Source of the DNA: JAODBQ01 sp038213195
GTDB taxonomy: Bacteria > Actinomycetota > Acidimicrobiia > Acidimicrobiales > Ilumatobacteraceae
NCBI GenBank assembly: GCA_038213195.1
Contig: JBBQTN010000152.1
Span: forward strand, 1-13,147
DNA length: 13,147 bases
Direction: 5' to 3'
Shown here: one piece after another, positions 6,520 to 12,920 of the stretch
How positions within the stretch are numbered: the first letter of the stretch is position 1
Layout: every line of letters begins with the position of its first letter
Position numbers and translations under genes: made by a program
Notes under the pieces: generated by a model
The model's input: only the letters and a program-made list of their open reading frames with translations
The model's database searches: none
What the model was told of the DNA's origin: nothing

Positions 6520-6834
6520 ATGATTATCGTCATCTCGGTCGGACCTGCGGGCGAGGCCACGCTCTCCATCGATCAACCCGACGATTGCGGCGCGTTCCAC
6601 CTCGAGGCGCGGGGCGTGGACCGCCACGCGGTCGGCGCGTTGCTCGCGCGGGTCGGCGCGGGATCCTTGGCGGGTGACAACGCGTTCATCGAGCCGGCGA
6701 CGGTCGAGCGCCTCGCCGCCGGGAGCGTCGGCGCCGACTGGGAAGCACGCTTCGCCGGGATGCTCGCCTATGCCGAGGAGAAGGGTTGGATCGACGCCTC
6801 CGGGGCCGTCCAGGCCCACGTCGAGTGGACCTGA
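6520..6834 (+). CDS. Conserved-looking hypothetical protein, 104 aa
   Basis: The predicted protein is small, acidic and soluble: MIIVISVGPAGEATLSIDQP at the start, then a helical middle (HAVGALLARVG, FIEPATVERLAAG) and a C-terminal half with WEARFAGMLAYAEEKGW followed by AVQAHVEWT. There is no signal peptide, transmembrane segment, metal motif or recognised domain. The ending 'YAEEKGW...GAVQAHVEW' looks like a short actinobacterial protein family of unknown function, but I cannot name it. Support for coding comes from a good Shine-Dalgarno (GAGGG), codon use like the neighbours (GC-rich third positions), and the way its stop codon sits in a hairpin shared with the convergent acyl-CoA dehydrogenase gene 22 bp away. 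Its upstream region has an unusual cluster of GACAC motifs, hinting at its own regulation. Confidence 0.75.
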   Translation: MIIVISVGPAGEATLSIDQPDDCGAFHLEARGVDRHAVGALLARVGAGSLAGDNAFIEPATVERLAAGSVGADWEARFAGMLAYAEEKGWIDASGAVQAHVEWT

Positions 6835-6860
6835 TCCGAGCAGACCCACGTCCGGATCAG
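6831..6860. terminator. Bidirectional hairpin containing both convergent stop codons
   Basis: CTGATCCG (6831-6838) and CGGATCAG (6853-6860) form a perfect 8-bp inverted repeat with a 14-base loop. The TGA of the plus-strand gene (6832-6834) is in the left arm. The TGA of the minus-strand gene (plus-strand TCA at 6857-6859) is in the right arm. Either transcript would form the same stem at its end. There is no T-tract, so whether it terminates by itself is inference. Confidence 0.55.
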
Positions 6861-8110
6861 CGGGCGGTGCCGCCGCGGCGGATCTCACGGAACGGCATGT
6901 CCCGATCGACGGCCGGCTCGCGCGGCAGTCCGAGCAGCTGCTCGCCGATGATGTTGTGCTGGATCTCGTCGGTGCCGCCGGCAATCGATTGTGCGGGCAC
7001 AGAGACGAGCACCTCGGCGATGATCGGGTCACCGTCGGCGCCGTTGAGCATCCCCGTGGCCGCGCCGATCCGGCTGTGCACGTCGGCTGCGGCGCGGGCG
7101 ACGTTGCTCAGCCCGAGCTTGCCGAGCGAGCCGGATGACCCTGGGCTGACCCCGCGCGCCAACGCCGCCGCCGCACGCTGCGCAGTGAGCTGGTGGGCGC
7201 GCTGCATCGACGTCAAGGCCGCCAGCCGGTCGCGGACGAGCGGATCGTGCGCCGTGCCGTTGGCCTGTGCGCGTGACACCGCAAGATCGACGCGTCCGGC
7301 GCGCTGGGGGTACCACGAGTAGGTCGCGAAGTAGTCGTCGGCCTCGGCCTCGGCCTCGGCCACGGTGCGGCCCGCGGCTCGGTTGCGCGGCGTGCGCCGG
7401 AGCGAACCGAACCGACGCTCGAACGCGAGCGTGGTCATCGCCACCCGCCACCCCTCGCCCGGAGCGCCGATCAGGTGATCCGCCGGGATCCGGGCGTCGG
7501 TGATGAACACCTCGTTGAACGACGAGTGCCGGTTCATCTGCAGCAACGGTCTGGCCTCGACGCCCGGCTGATGCATCGGCAGCACGAACGCGGTGATCCC
7601 CTTGTGCTTCGGCACGTCGAAGTCGGTGCGCGCGAGGAGCAGGCCGTAGTCGGCGTGGTGGGCGCTGGTGCTCCACAGCTTCTGCCCGTTGACCACCCAC
7701 TCGTCGCCGTCCAGGTCGGCCCGGGTCGTCAGACCGGCGAGGTCCGAGCCGTTGCTCGGCTCGCTGAACAGCTGACACCAGGTGTGCTCGCCGGTCAGGA
7801 TCGGCAGCAGGAAGCGGTCCTTCACCTCGTCCCCACCGTGGGCGAGGATCGTCGGTGCGGCGAGACCGATGCCCGTCCCGGGCGGCACGCCGACGGCGCC
7901 CGCCGCGTTGAGCTCGTGGTTGGTGACCTCGTCCGCCCAGCCGGGCAGTCCGCGCCCGTGCCACACGACCGGCCACGAAGGAGCTCCCCAGCCCGATCCG
8001 GCGAGCAGCCTGCGCCATTCCAGCAACGGACGATCTGGGTCCCAGTTGCCGGCGATCCACGACCGCACCTCGGCTTCGACCTTGTCTCGGGTGGCCTCCG
8101 CTGCCGTCAT
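6857..8110 (-). CDS. Acyl-CoA dehydrogenase, FadE type
   Basis: This 417-aa flavoprotein is predicted to introduce the alpha-beta double bond into an acyl-CoA using FAD and electron-transfer flavoprotein. Domain order is normal: an N-terminal helical part (1-110); a beta-barrel with WCQLFSEPSNGSDLAGL (111-127), EWVVNGQKLWSTSAHHADYG (137-156) and FNEVFITDARIPADHLIG (198-215); and a C-terminal helical part ending SIAGGTDEIQHNIIGEQLLG (375-394). At the MCAD catalytic-Glu position (YEGT) this protein has Gly. E231 on helix G (TLAFERRFG) fits the isovaleryl-CoA dehydrogenase-type base used by many actinobacterial FadEs. Resemblance is to the FadE subfamily with long-chain, steroid side-chain or CoA-ester substrates; the substrate is unknown. 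Upstream of the ATG at 8110 the frame stays open, but only with implausible Arg-rich sequence. CAAGAT ends six bases before the ATG and no Shine-Dalgarno is evident. It shares a terminal hairpin with the convergent gene. Confidence 0.93.
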   Translation of the reverse strand: MTAAEATRDKVEAEVRSWIAGNWDPDRPLLEWRRLLAGSGWGAPSWPVVWHGRGLPGWADEVTNHELNAAGAVGVPPGTGIGLAAPTILAHGGDEVKDRFLLPILTGEHTWCQLFSEPSNGSDLAGLTTRADLDGDEWVVNGQKLWSTSAHHADYGLLLARTDFDVPKHKGITAFVLPMHQPGVEARPLLQMNRHSSFNEVFITDARIPADHLIGAPGEGWRVAMTTLAFERRFGSLRRTPRNRAAGRTVAEAEAEADDYFATYSWYPQRAGRVDLAVSRAQANGTAHDPLVRDRLAALTSMQRAHQLTAQRAAAALARGVSPGSSGSLGKLGLSNVARAAADVHSRIGAATGMLNGADGDPIIAEVLVSVPAQSIAGGTDEIQHNIIGEQLLGLPREPAVDRDMPFREIRRGGTAR

Positions 8111-8268
8111 GCCGCCATCTTGGCGCGCCGGGCGCCAGGGATGCCTCACGGGACAGCGCGCCTGCTCCGCGGCTGCGGTTGGCGTCGACATGCCTCGCCG
8201 CGAGGAGCACGCGTCCTCCCCGCTCGGGTGGCGGTCTCGACCGCGCCGGCGGCCCACCGACCGTTCCG

Positions 8269-8274
8269 TAGACT
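8269..8274 (+). promoter_or_regulatory. Candidate -10 of the PAS-SpoIIE gene (leaderless)
   Basis: TAGACT ends seven bases before the ATG at 8282, and there is no Shine-Dalgarno between them. The rest of the 171-bp divergent gap (8111-8281) shows no coding sequence and no clear -35. Confidence 0.45.
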
Positions 8275-8281
8275 CCGCCGC

Positions 8282-10030
8282 ATGGCCGGCCCGGTGGTGT
8301 TCTCCCTGGTCGAGATGATCGACTGCGACACGGCCCTGCGCAAGATCGGCGCCGAGGCGATCTCGCTGGCCGACGCCGGACAGCGCATCGCCGACTGGCT
8401 GTGCGTGCACGTCCATGATGTCGATGGCCGGCAGTCGCTCGCCGAGGTGCTCGTCGAGGTGATCCCACCTGCGGCGGCTGCGGAGCAGGTCACGCTGATC
8501 GGTCGGTCGCGGTGGCGACGCGCCACCCGCGCGGACGGTCAGGATCGTGACGACCCCGACCGGGATCCGCACGATGCCGCGCCCGCGCACTGCGCGGCGG
8601 TCGTGCTCGACGGCGCCCTGCCTGACGGTGCGCGGTTCGTGCTGACGATGCGCGGTGTCGAGGCGATGCCGGCCGAGGTCGCCGAGATGTTCGCCCCGAT
8701 CCGGTTCAGCGTGACCAGCGCGCTGCTGGCGTTCGTCCCCGTGGGTGGGTCGACGACGGTGGAGCAGATCGCCGACGCGCACCTCACGGCTCTCAGCGAC
8801 CTCCTCGATGCACGGACTGCGGCGGCCAAGCTGCAGTCACATCGGCTGTCCGCAGCCCTGGTGGCGGCGAACCGGCACGCCGGCGAGCTGGCTGCGTCGC
8901 GCGCCGAGCTGGCAGCGAGCGAGGCGCTGAAGTCGGCCATCATCGAGAGCGCGCTCGACGGCGTGATCGGGATGGACGCGTCGGGCACGATCACCGGCTT
9001 CAACCTCGCCGCCGAGACGATCTTCGGGATCGGGCGCGACGATGCCGTCGGCCGGCTGCTCGCCGACGTCATCGTCCCCGAGCACCTGCGCGAGAACCAC
9101 CGCCACGCGTTGGAGCGCTACATCGCCACCGGGTACGGGTCGATCGTCGGCCGCCGGGTGGTGGTCAGCGCGCTGCACCGCTCCGGCCGCATCTTCCCCG
9201 CCGAGCTGAGCGTCACCCGGGTGCCCGGGAGCGATCCGCCGGTGTTCAGCGGGCACGTGCGCGACATCACCGAGCGGCTGCGCCACGAGGACGAGCTGCT
9301 CGCCAGCCGGGCCCGCATCGCCCACATCGCGCGCACGTTGCAGACGAGCCTGCTCCCGCCGACCCTGCCGACGATCGCGCGGCTGGAGCTGGCGGCGCTG
9401 TACCGCCCCGTCACCGACGGGTTGGACGTCGGCGGCGACTTCTACGATGCGTTCGAGATCGGCACAGGCCGGTGGGCGTTCACGCTCGGCGACGTCTGCG
9501 GCAAGGGCGCCGATGCCGCCGTGATCACCGCGCTCGCCCGCTACACGATGCGCGCCGCCGTGGTCAGCGACCCCGAGCCGAGCAGCGTGCTGCGCCGGCT
9601 CAACGACGCCGTGCACCGCCAGCACCCCGAGCAGTTCTGCACCGCGGTGTGCGCGGTCGTGCAGCCAGACGACGGACGGCTGGTGCTGTCGCTGGGCGGC
9701 CACCCACACCCGTTGCTGCTGCGCACCGACGGCAGCGTCGAACGGCTCGGGACGCCGGGTCTGCTCCTCGGACCGTTCGCGGACTGGCACGGCACGACGA
9801 CCGGCCTCACCATGGATCCCGGCGACCTGCTCGTGCTGTACACCGACGGGCTGACGGAAGCGCGGCGCGGCAAGGAGGAGTTCAGCGAGGCGCGCCTGCT
9901 CCGCACGCTCGGCGGGCTCGGCGGCCAGGCGGCTTCGAGCGTCGTGACGTTGCTGGAGAGCGAGGTCGTCGCGTTCGCAGCCGAGCCGACCGACGACATC
10001 GCGATCCTCGCGATCCGGATGACCGGATGA
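8282..10030 (+). CDS. PAS domain-containing SpoIIE/RsbU-type protein serine phosphatase
   Basis: This 582-aa cytoplasmic sensor protein has no transmembrane segment. The C-terminal PP2C-like SpoIIE domain (about 365-580) keeps the metal-binding aspartates: GGDFYDA (D386), GDVCGKG (D404), LYTDGLTEA (D522) and TDDIAIL (D571/D572). The lead-in LQTSLLPPTLP (353-363) is the standard opening of RsbU-type phosphatases. A PAS domain spans about 214-330 (IIESALDGVIGMDASGTITG to GHVRDITERLR). Residues 180-215 look like an Ala-rich coiled coil. Residues 1-180 form a domain I do not recognise. Such enzymes dephosphorylate anti-sigma antagonists (RsbV/SpoIIAA-like) to release a sigma factor, but no antagonist or RsbW kinase is encoded in the window. 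The ATG at 8282 is preferred: the frame is open further upstream, but that would read through the divergent fadE gene. It ends 16 bp before a convergent fadE. Confidence 0.92.
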   Translation: MAGPVVFSLVEMIDCDTALRKIGAEAISLADAGQRIADWLCVHVHDVDGRQSLAEVLVEVIPPAAAAEQVTLIGRSRWRRATRADGQDRDDPDRDPHDAAPAHCAAVVLDGALPDGARFVLTMRGVEAMPAEVAEMFAPIRFSVTSALLAFVPVGGSTTVEQIADAHLTALSDLLDARTAAAKLQSHRLSAALVAANRHAGELAASRAELAASEALKSAIIESALDGVIGMDASGTITGFNLAAETIFGIGRDDAVGRLLADVIVPEHLRENHRHALERYIATGYGSIVGRRVVVSALHRSGRIFPAELSVTRVPGSDPPVFSGHVRDITERLRHEDELLASRARIAHIARTLQTSLLPPTLPTIARLELAALYRPVTDGLDVGGDFYDAFEIGTGRWAFTLGDVCGKGADAAVITALARYTMRAAVVSDPEPSSVLRRLNDAVHRQHPEQFCTAVCAVVQPDDGRLVLSLGGHPHPLLLRTDGSVERLGTPGLLLGPFADWHGTTTGLTMDPGDLLVLYTDGLTEARRGKEEFSEARLLRTLGGLGGQAASSVVTLLESEVVAFAAEPTDDIAILAIRMTG

Positions 10031-10048
10031 GGGCCGGCGTCCGGGGTC
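10021..10048. terminator. Imperfect hairpin across a second convergent junction
   Basis: GACCGGA (10021-10027) can pair with TCC-GG-GGTC (10040-10048) as seven base pairs with a two-base bulge. It spans the stop codon of the phosphatase (10028-10030) and reaches into that of the convergent dehydrogenase (10047-10049). There is no T-tract. It resembles the perfect hairpin at 6831-6860 in position but is weaker. Confidence 0.3.
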
Positions 10049-11300
10049 AGCTGCGCGGCACCCTCGACCAGGGCAAGTCCTTGTCCACCCGCGGTTCACC
10101 GGGCAGACCGAGCACCTGTTCGCCGAGGATGTTGCGCATGATCTCGGATGTCCCGCCTTCGATCGAGTTGGCCCTGACCCGCAGGAACGCGTACCCCGTG
10201 CCACGGCCGGCGCCCGTCACCTCGAGCATCTCCGGCCGGCGGAAGGTGTAGTCGAAGCCGACCTGCCCGGCGGCGCCCTGCAGGGTGACGCAGAAGTCGT
10301 AGACGTCCTTGTTCAGCTCCGCCATGGCCAGCTTGGCGATCGATCCGCCTGGGCCCGGGTTGCCGACCTTGGCGGCTTCGGCCGTGCGCTGCACCGACAA
10401 GCGCTGCACCTCCCCGCGCACCCACAGCCGCATCAGCTGATCACGGCGCGCCGGCGTCTGCGCCGCCGCGTCGAGCGCGCTCCAGATCTGCACGGCATCG
10501 CTCGCCGTTCCGCCGGGCTGGCCGCGTCCACCGCCCTCACCTCCGCCGATCGCAGTGCGTTCGTTCATCAGCGTCGTCAAGGCGACCCGCCAACCCTCGC
10601 CGGCGGCACCGATGCGGTTCTCGTCGTGGATGCGCACGTCCGTGAGGTACACCTCGTTGAACTCCGCCTCGCCGGTGATCTGGCGCAGCGGGCGCACCTC
10701 GACGCCAGGGGCATGCATGTCGAGGGCGAAGTACGTCATCCCCTTGTGCTTCGGCGCCTCGGGATCGGTGCGCGTGACGAGCATCCCCCAGTCGCCGAGG
10801 TGGGCGAGCGTGTTCCACACCTTCTGCCCGTTGACCGTCCACTCGTCACCGTCGCGCACCGCCCGGCAGGCGAGGCCGGCGAAGTCGGAGCCTGCTCCCG
10901 GCTCAGAGAAAAGCTGGCACCACCGCTGCTCGCCGGTGTACATCGGCCGCAGGAACCGGCGCTTCTGCTCGTCGGTACCCCACGTGGCGATGGTCGGACC
11001 GGCGAGCGCGATGAAGAACGTCGTCGGATCCTGCGCGGCGGCCCCCGCTGCGCGCAGGCGCCGCTCGACGTGGCGGTTGAGGTCGGGGCGGACGTTCAGG
11101 CCGCCGGAGCCCTCGGCGAAGTGCACCCAGGCCAGCCCGCGGTCGAAGCGCGCGTCGCGGAAGAGGATCGGGTCGGTCGTGCGTGGGTCGTGTTCGGTGA
11201 GCAGTGCGTCGATCGCCGCGTCGACAGTCGCGGTGGACGCGTCGGCGGGGCCGGGTGCGGACGTGGTGGCGACGATCTCGGTAGTGGTCACGTCGCGCAT
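10047..11300 (-). CDS. Acyl-CoA dehydrogenase, FadE type (second copy)
   Basis: This 417-aa FAD-dependent acyl-CoA dehydrogenase is the same length as the one at 6857-8110 and clearly its paralogue. Shared segments include RWCQLFSEPGAGSDFAGL (126-143), EWTVNGQKVWNTLAHLGDWG (153-172), FNEVYLTDVRIHDENRIG (214-231), GEGWRVALTTL, and the C-terminal SIEGGTSEIMRNILGEQVLG (379-398). E247 on helix G (LMNERTAIG) is the likely catalytic base; the MCAD-type Glu position is Gly. A Gly-rich loop (252-264) follows helix G, where the other copy has a long Arg/Glu segment. The N-terminal 30 residues are Thr/Ala-rich and probably disordered. I chose ATG 11300; a GTG at 11357 in the same frame would add 19 mostly Arg-rich residues and reach almost to the divergent mgtC-like start. 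No Shine-Dalgarno is clear at either. The substrate is unknown. Confidence 0.92.
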   Translation of the reverse strand: MRDVTTTEIVATTSAPGPADASTATVDAAIDALLTEHDPRTTDPILFRDARFDRGLAWVHFAEGSGGLNVRPDLNRHVERRLRAAGAAAQDPTTFFIALAGPTIATWGTDEQKRRFLRPMYTGEQRWCQLFSEPGAGSDFAGLACRAVRDGDEWTVNGQKVWNTLAHLGDWGMLVTRTDPEAPKHKGMTYFALDMHAPGVEVRPLRQITGEAEFNEVYLTDVRIHDENRIGAAGEGWRVALTTLMNERTAIGGGEGGGRGQPGGTASDAVQIWSALDAAAQTPARRDQLMRLWVRGEVQRLSVQRTAEAAKVGNPGPGGSIAKLAMAELNKDVYDFCVTLQGAAGQVGFDYTFRRPEMLEVTGAGRGTGYAFLRVRANSIEGGTSEIMRNILGEQVLGLPGEPRVDKDLPWSRVPRS

Positions 11301-11345
11301 GTTCGCGCGTCTGCGACCGTCGACTGCTTCGCGTCGACGCTCACA

Positions 11346-11351
11346 TAGGCT
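11346..11351 (+). promoter_or_regulatory. Candidate -10 of the mgtC-like gene
   Basis: TAGGCT ends eight bases before the TTG start at 11360, with no Shine-Dalgarno in between. It fits the TANNNT-plus-start pattern of the other genes here. A leaderless TTG start would be unusual, so this is less secure. Confidence 0.35.
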
Positions 11352-11359
11352 GCGCACCG

Positions 11360-11842
11360 TTGAATCCGAGCTCGTGGGAACTCTTCGGGCGCATCGCGCT
11401 CGCCGGCGGGATCACCGCACTGCTCGGTCTCGAGCGTGAGCTGAGCCGGCATCCGGCCGGCATCCGCACCCATGCGATCGTCGGCATCGGCGCGGCGTTG
11501 TTCACCGTGGCTGGCGCGTACGGCTTCGGTGCGCACGCCGATCCGTCGACGACGCGCGTCGCCGCGCAGGTCGTCACCGGCATCGGCTTCCTCGGCGCGG
11601 GCACGATCCTGCGGCACAAGGACAAGGTCAAGGGTCTGACGACCGCGGCCACGCTGTGGCTCGCCGCCGGGTTCGGGATCTCGGCGGGGAGCGGGCTGAT
11701 CGCGCTCACGATCGCGACCTTCGCGATGGCGCTGGTGATCCTCCTGGCGGTGCACGTCACCGACCCGATGATCGCCGCCTTCCACGCTCGTGAGGACGCG
11801 CGCCACCCGAGGCGAGACGACCGACCAGACCCGACGCTGTAG
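11360..11842 (+). CDS. mgtC: MgtC/SapB-family membrane protein
   Basis: This 160-aa polytopic inner-membrane protein has about five hydrophobic segments (near 8-24, 37-55, 68-84, 95-110, 112-131). The MgtC family signatures are all present: GLERE (23-27), AGIRTHAIVGIGAALF (33-48), GIGFLGAGTIL (74-84) and VKGLTTAATLW (90-100). MgtC proteins are linked to magnesium-limited growth and, in pathogens, to modulation of the F-type ATPase; environmental homologues are common and their role is mostly untested. This is the short form: the protein ends after the membrane domain with a charged tail (HAREDARHPRRDD) and lacks the C-terminal ACT-like domain of Salmonella MgtC. The start is a TTG just before the first hydrophobic helix; no ATG or GTG fits without losing conserved residues. 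It is divergent from the fadE at 11300 with a 59-bp gap. Confidence 0.9.
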   Translation: MNPSSWELFGRIALAGGITALLGLERELSRHPAGIRTHAIVGIGAALFTVAGAYGFGAHADPSTTRVAAQVVTGIGFLGAGTILRHKDKVKGLTTAATLWLAAGFGISAGSGLIALTIATFAMALVILLAVHVTDPMIAAFHAREDARHPRRDDRPDPTL

Positions 11843-11933
11843 CCGCGTTGCCGGTCGAGGAGCCCGGTGACGCAGCATGCGACGTCGGGGGGAGGCTCCT
11901 TCTACAGTGCCGCCAGCGCCGTTCCCGAACCAC

Positions 11934-11939
11934 AGGAGG
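11934..11939 (+). promoter_or_regulatory. Strong ribosome binding site of the first MaoC-like gene
   Basis: AGGAGG lies 5 bases before the ATG at 11945. It decides this start over an in-frame upstream GTG at 11867. A TACAGT at 11903-11908 could be the -10 of this small operon, about 37 bases before the ATG, giving a normal leadered mRNA. Confidence 0.8.
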
Positions 11940-11944
11940 ATCGC

Positions 11945-12439
11945 ATGGCCATTGGACGCTTCCCGGTCGAATCCGGGCACATCATGATGTTCGCTCGCGC
12001 CGTCGCCGACGTCAACCCGGTGTACTACGACGAGGAGGCGGCCAAGGCGGCCGGTCTCACCGGCATCCCCGCACCGCCGACGTTCGTGCAGTCGAGCGCC
12101 CAGTTCGACCCGGAGTACTTCCTGCGCCCGAAGGTCGGCCAGCCGTGGTTCGGCTCCGGCCGCAACGCCACGAGCCTCCCGCCCAAGCAGGGCGGCGGCG
12201 GCGGTGGCGGAGGTGGCGGTGGCCTGCACGCCGAGCAGCACTATGAGTACCACCGTCCGCTGGTGGCCGGCGACGTGCTGACCGCGACCACGAAAGAGGG
12301 CAAGACGTGGGAGAAGGAGGGGCGCCGGGGTGGCAGCCTCTCGTTCAGCGAATCGATCATCGAGTACCGCAACCAGGACGGCGAGCTCGTCGTCACGGCC
12401 CGCGGCGTGGGTGTGCGCACCGGAAAGGTGGTGGAGTGA
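11945..12439 (+). CDS. MaoC-like hydratase/dehydratase, HadA-type (FAS1_DH) non-catalytic subunit
   Basis: This 164-aa single hot-dog domain protein reads MAIGRFPVESGHIMMFARAV at the start, then ADVNPVYYDEEAAKAAGLTG and IPAPPTFVQS. This matches the N-terminal FAS1_DH region of mycobacterial HadA-like subunits ('A.A..D..P.Y.D...A...G..G..APPTF'). The hydratase-2 catalytic motif D-x4-H is degraded: D22 is followed by Y27 instead of His, as expected for the structural, acyl-chain-binding partner. Residues 83-93 are an uninterrupted run of 11 glycines in the loop before LHAEQHYEYHRPLVAGDVLT. Its TGA overlaps the next ATG (TGATG), so it very likely forms a heterodimer with the downstream subunit. 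The pair would hydrate or dehydrate (R)-3-hydroxyacyl-CoA or acyl-ACP. Biosynthetic (mycolate-like FAS-II) versus degradative use cannot be told from sequence alone. Confidence 0.88.
   Translation: MAIGRFPVESGHIMMFARAVADVNPVYYDEEAAKAAGLTGIPAPPTFVQSSAQFDPEYFLRPKVGQPWFGSGRNATSLPPKQGGGGGGGGGGGLHAEQHYEYHRPLVAGDVLTATTKEGKTWEKEGRRGGSLSFSESIIEYRNQDGELVVTARGVGVRTGKVVE
12191..12223 (+). repeat. GGN repeat encoding 11 consecutive glycines
   Basis: Thirty-three bases of GGC/GGT/GGA codons (eleven in frame) sit inside the HadA-like gene. The codons are mixed (seven GGC, three GGT, one GGA), so it is not a pure triplet microsatellite, but it could still vary by slippage. Confidence 0.9.
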
Positions 12440-12855
12440 TGAAGGTCGACGAGGTGAAGGTCGGCGACAGCCGTGAAGAGGTGATCGTCGACGATCTCAG
12501 CCGCACCCAGATCGTGATGTACGCCGGGGCGTCGGGCGACTACAACCCGCTGCACACCGACGACAAGTTCACCACCGAGGTGGCCGGCTACCCGAGCGTG
12601 TTCGCCCACGGGATGCTGACGATGGGGATGACGGGCCGGGTCGTCACCGACTGGGTCGGCGTCGGCGCGTTGAAGACGTACGGAGTGCGCTTCTCCAAGC
12701 AGGTCTTCCCCGGCGACACGCTGACGACCACCGTCACCGTCAAGTCGGTGGACACGGCCGGCGACGAGCCGGTGGCGGAGTTCGACGTCACCACGAAGAA
12801 CCAGGACGGCGACACCGTCGTCGTCGGTTACGCCACGGCGCGCCTGGAGTCCTGA
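12439..12855 (+). CDS. MaoC-like hydratase/dehydratase, HadB-type catalytic subunit
   Basis: This 138-aa hot-dog protein is close in length and sequence to HadB (about 142 aa). Its active-site segment, VMYAGASGDYNPLHTDD (26-42), carries the catalytic D34 and H39 of the hydratase-2 motif. FAHGMLTMGMTGRVVTDWVG (55-74) follows, the conserved 'AHGML.MG' helix. The C-terminal strands (YGVRFSKQVFPGDTLT and VVVGYATARLES) are complete. It starts at the ATG that overlaps the preceding stop by one base, with AGGTGG (12426-12431) as ribosome binding site. With the upstream subunit it should form a heterodimeric (R)-specific 3-hydroxyacyl-CoA/ACP (de)hydratase. Family and catalytic role are clear; substrate and pathway are not. 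Confidence 0.92.
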   Translation: MKVDEVKVGDSREEVIVDDLSRTQIVMYAGASGDYNPLHTDDKFTTEVAGYPSVFAHGMLTMGMTGRVVTDWVGVGALKTYGVRFSKQVFPGDTLTTTVTVKSVDTAGDEPVAEFDVTTKNQDGDTVVVGYATARLES

Positions 12856-12902
12856 ACCCGCGGTTCTTCTCGCCGGCGCGCCCCGGGATGCCCTCGGGCG
12901 CC
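12854..12902 (+). terminator. Two small stem-loops after the hydratase operon
   Basis: GAACC-cgc-GGTTC (12854-12866) is a perfect 5-bp stem that starts in the stop codon and is followed by TTCT. A second GC-rich stem pairs GGCGC (12875-12879) with GCGCC (12898-12902). Neither has a real T-tract. Together they may mark the end of the operon. Confidence 0.35.
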
Positions 12903-12920
12903 GACGACGATCACGTCGCG

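Noticed and set aside
6147..6569. Possible minus-strand gene of 140 codons in the 6248-6519 gap.
   Set aside because: The translation is Arg/Gly/Ser-rich with no motif, it overlaps two better-supported genes, and no start signal is present.
7475..8281. Extension of the phosphatase gene to an upstream start at 7475.
   Set aside because: It would run antisense through the coding region of the divergent fadE. The ATG at 8282 has its own -10-like element.
8111..8782. Extension of the first fadE to 8782.
   Set aside because: The extra 224 codons lie opposite the phosphatase gene and lack acyl-CoA dehydrogenase sequence.
12191..12223. GGN run as a sequencing or assembly artefact.
   Set aside because: The codons are mixed (GGC, GGT, GGA) and the frame is intact on both sides, so a real coding tract is more likely.
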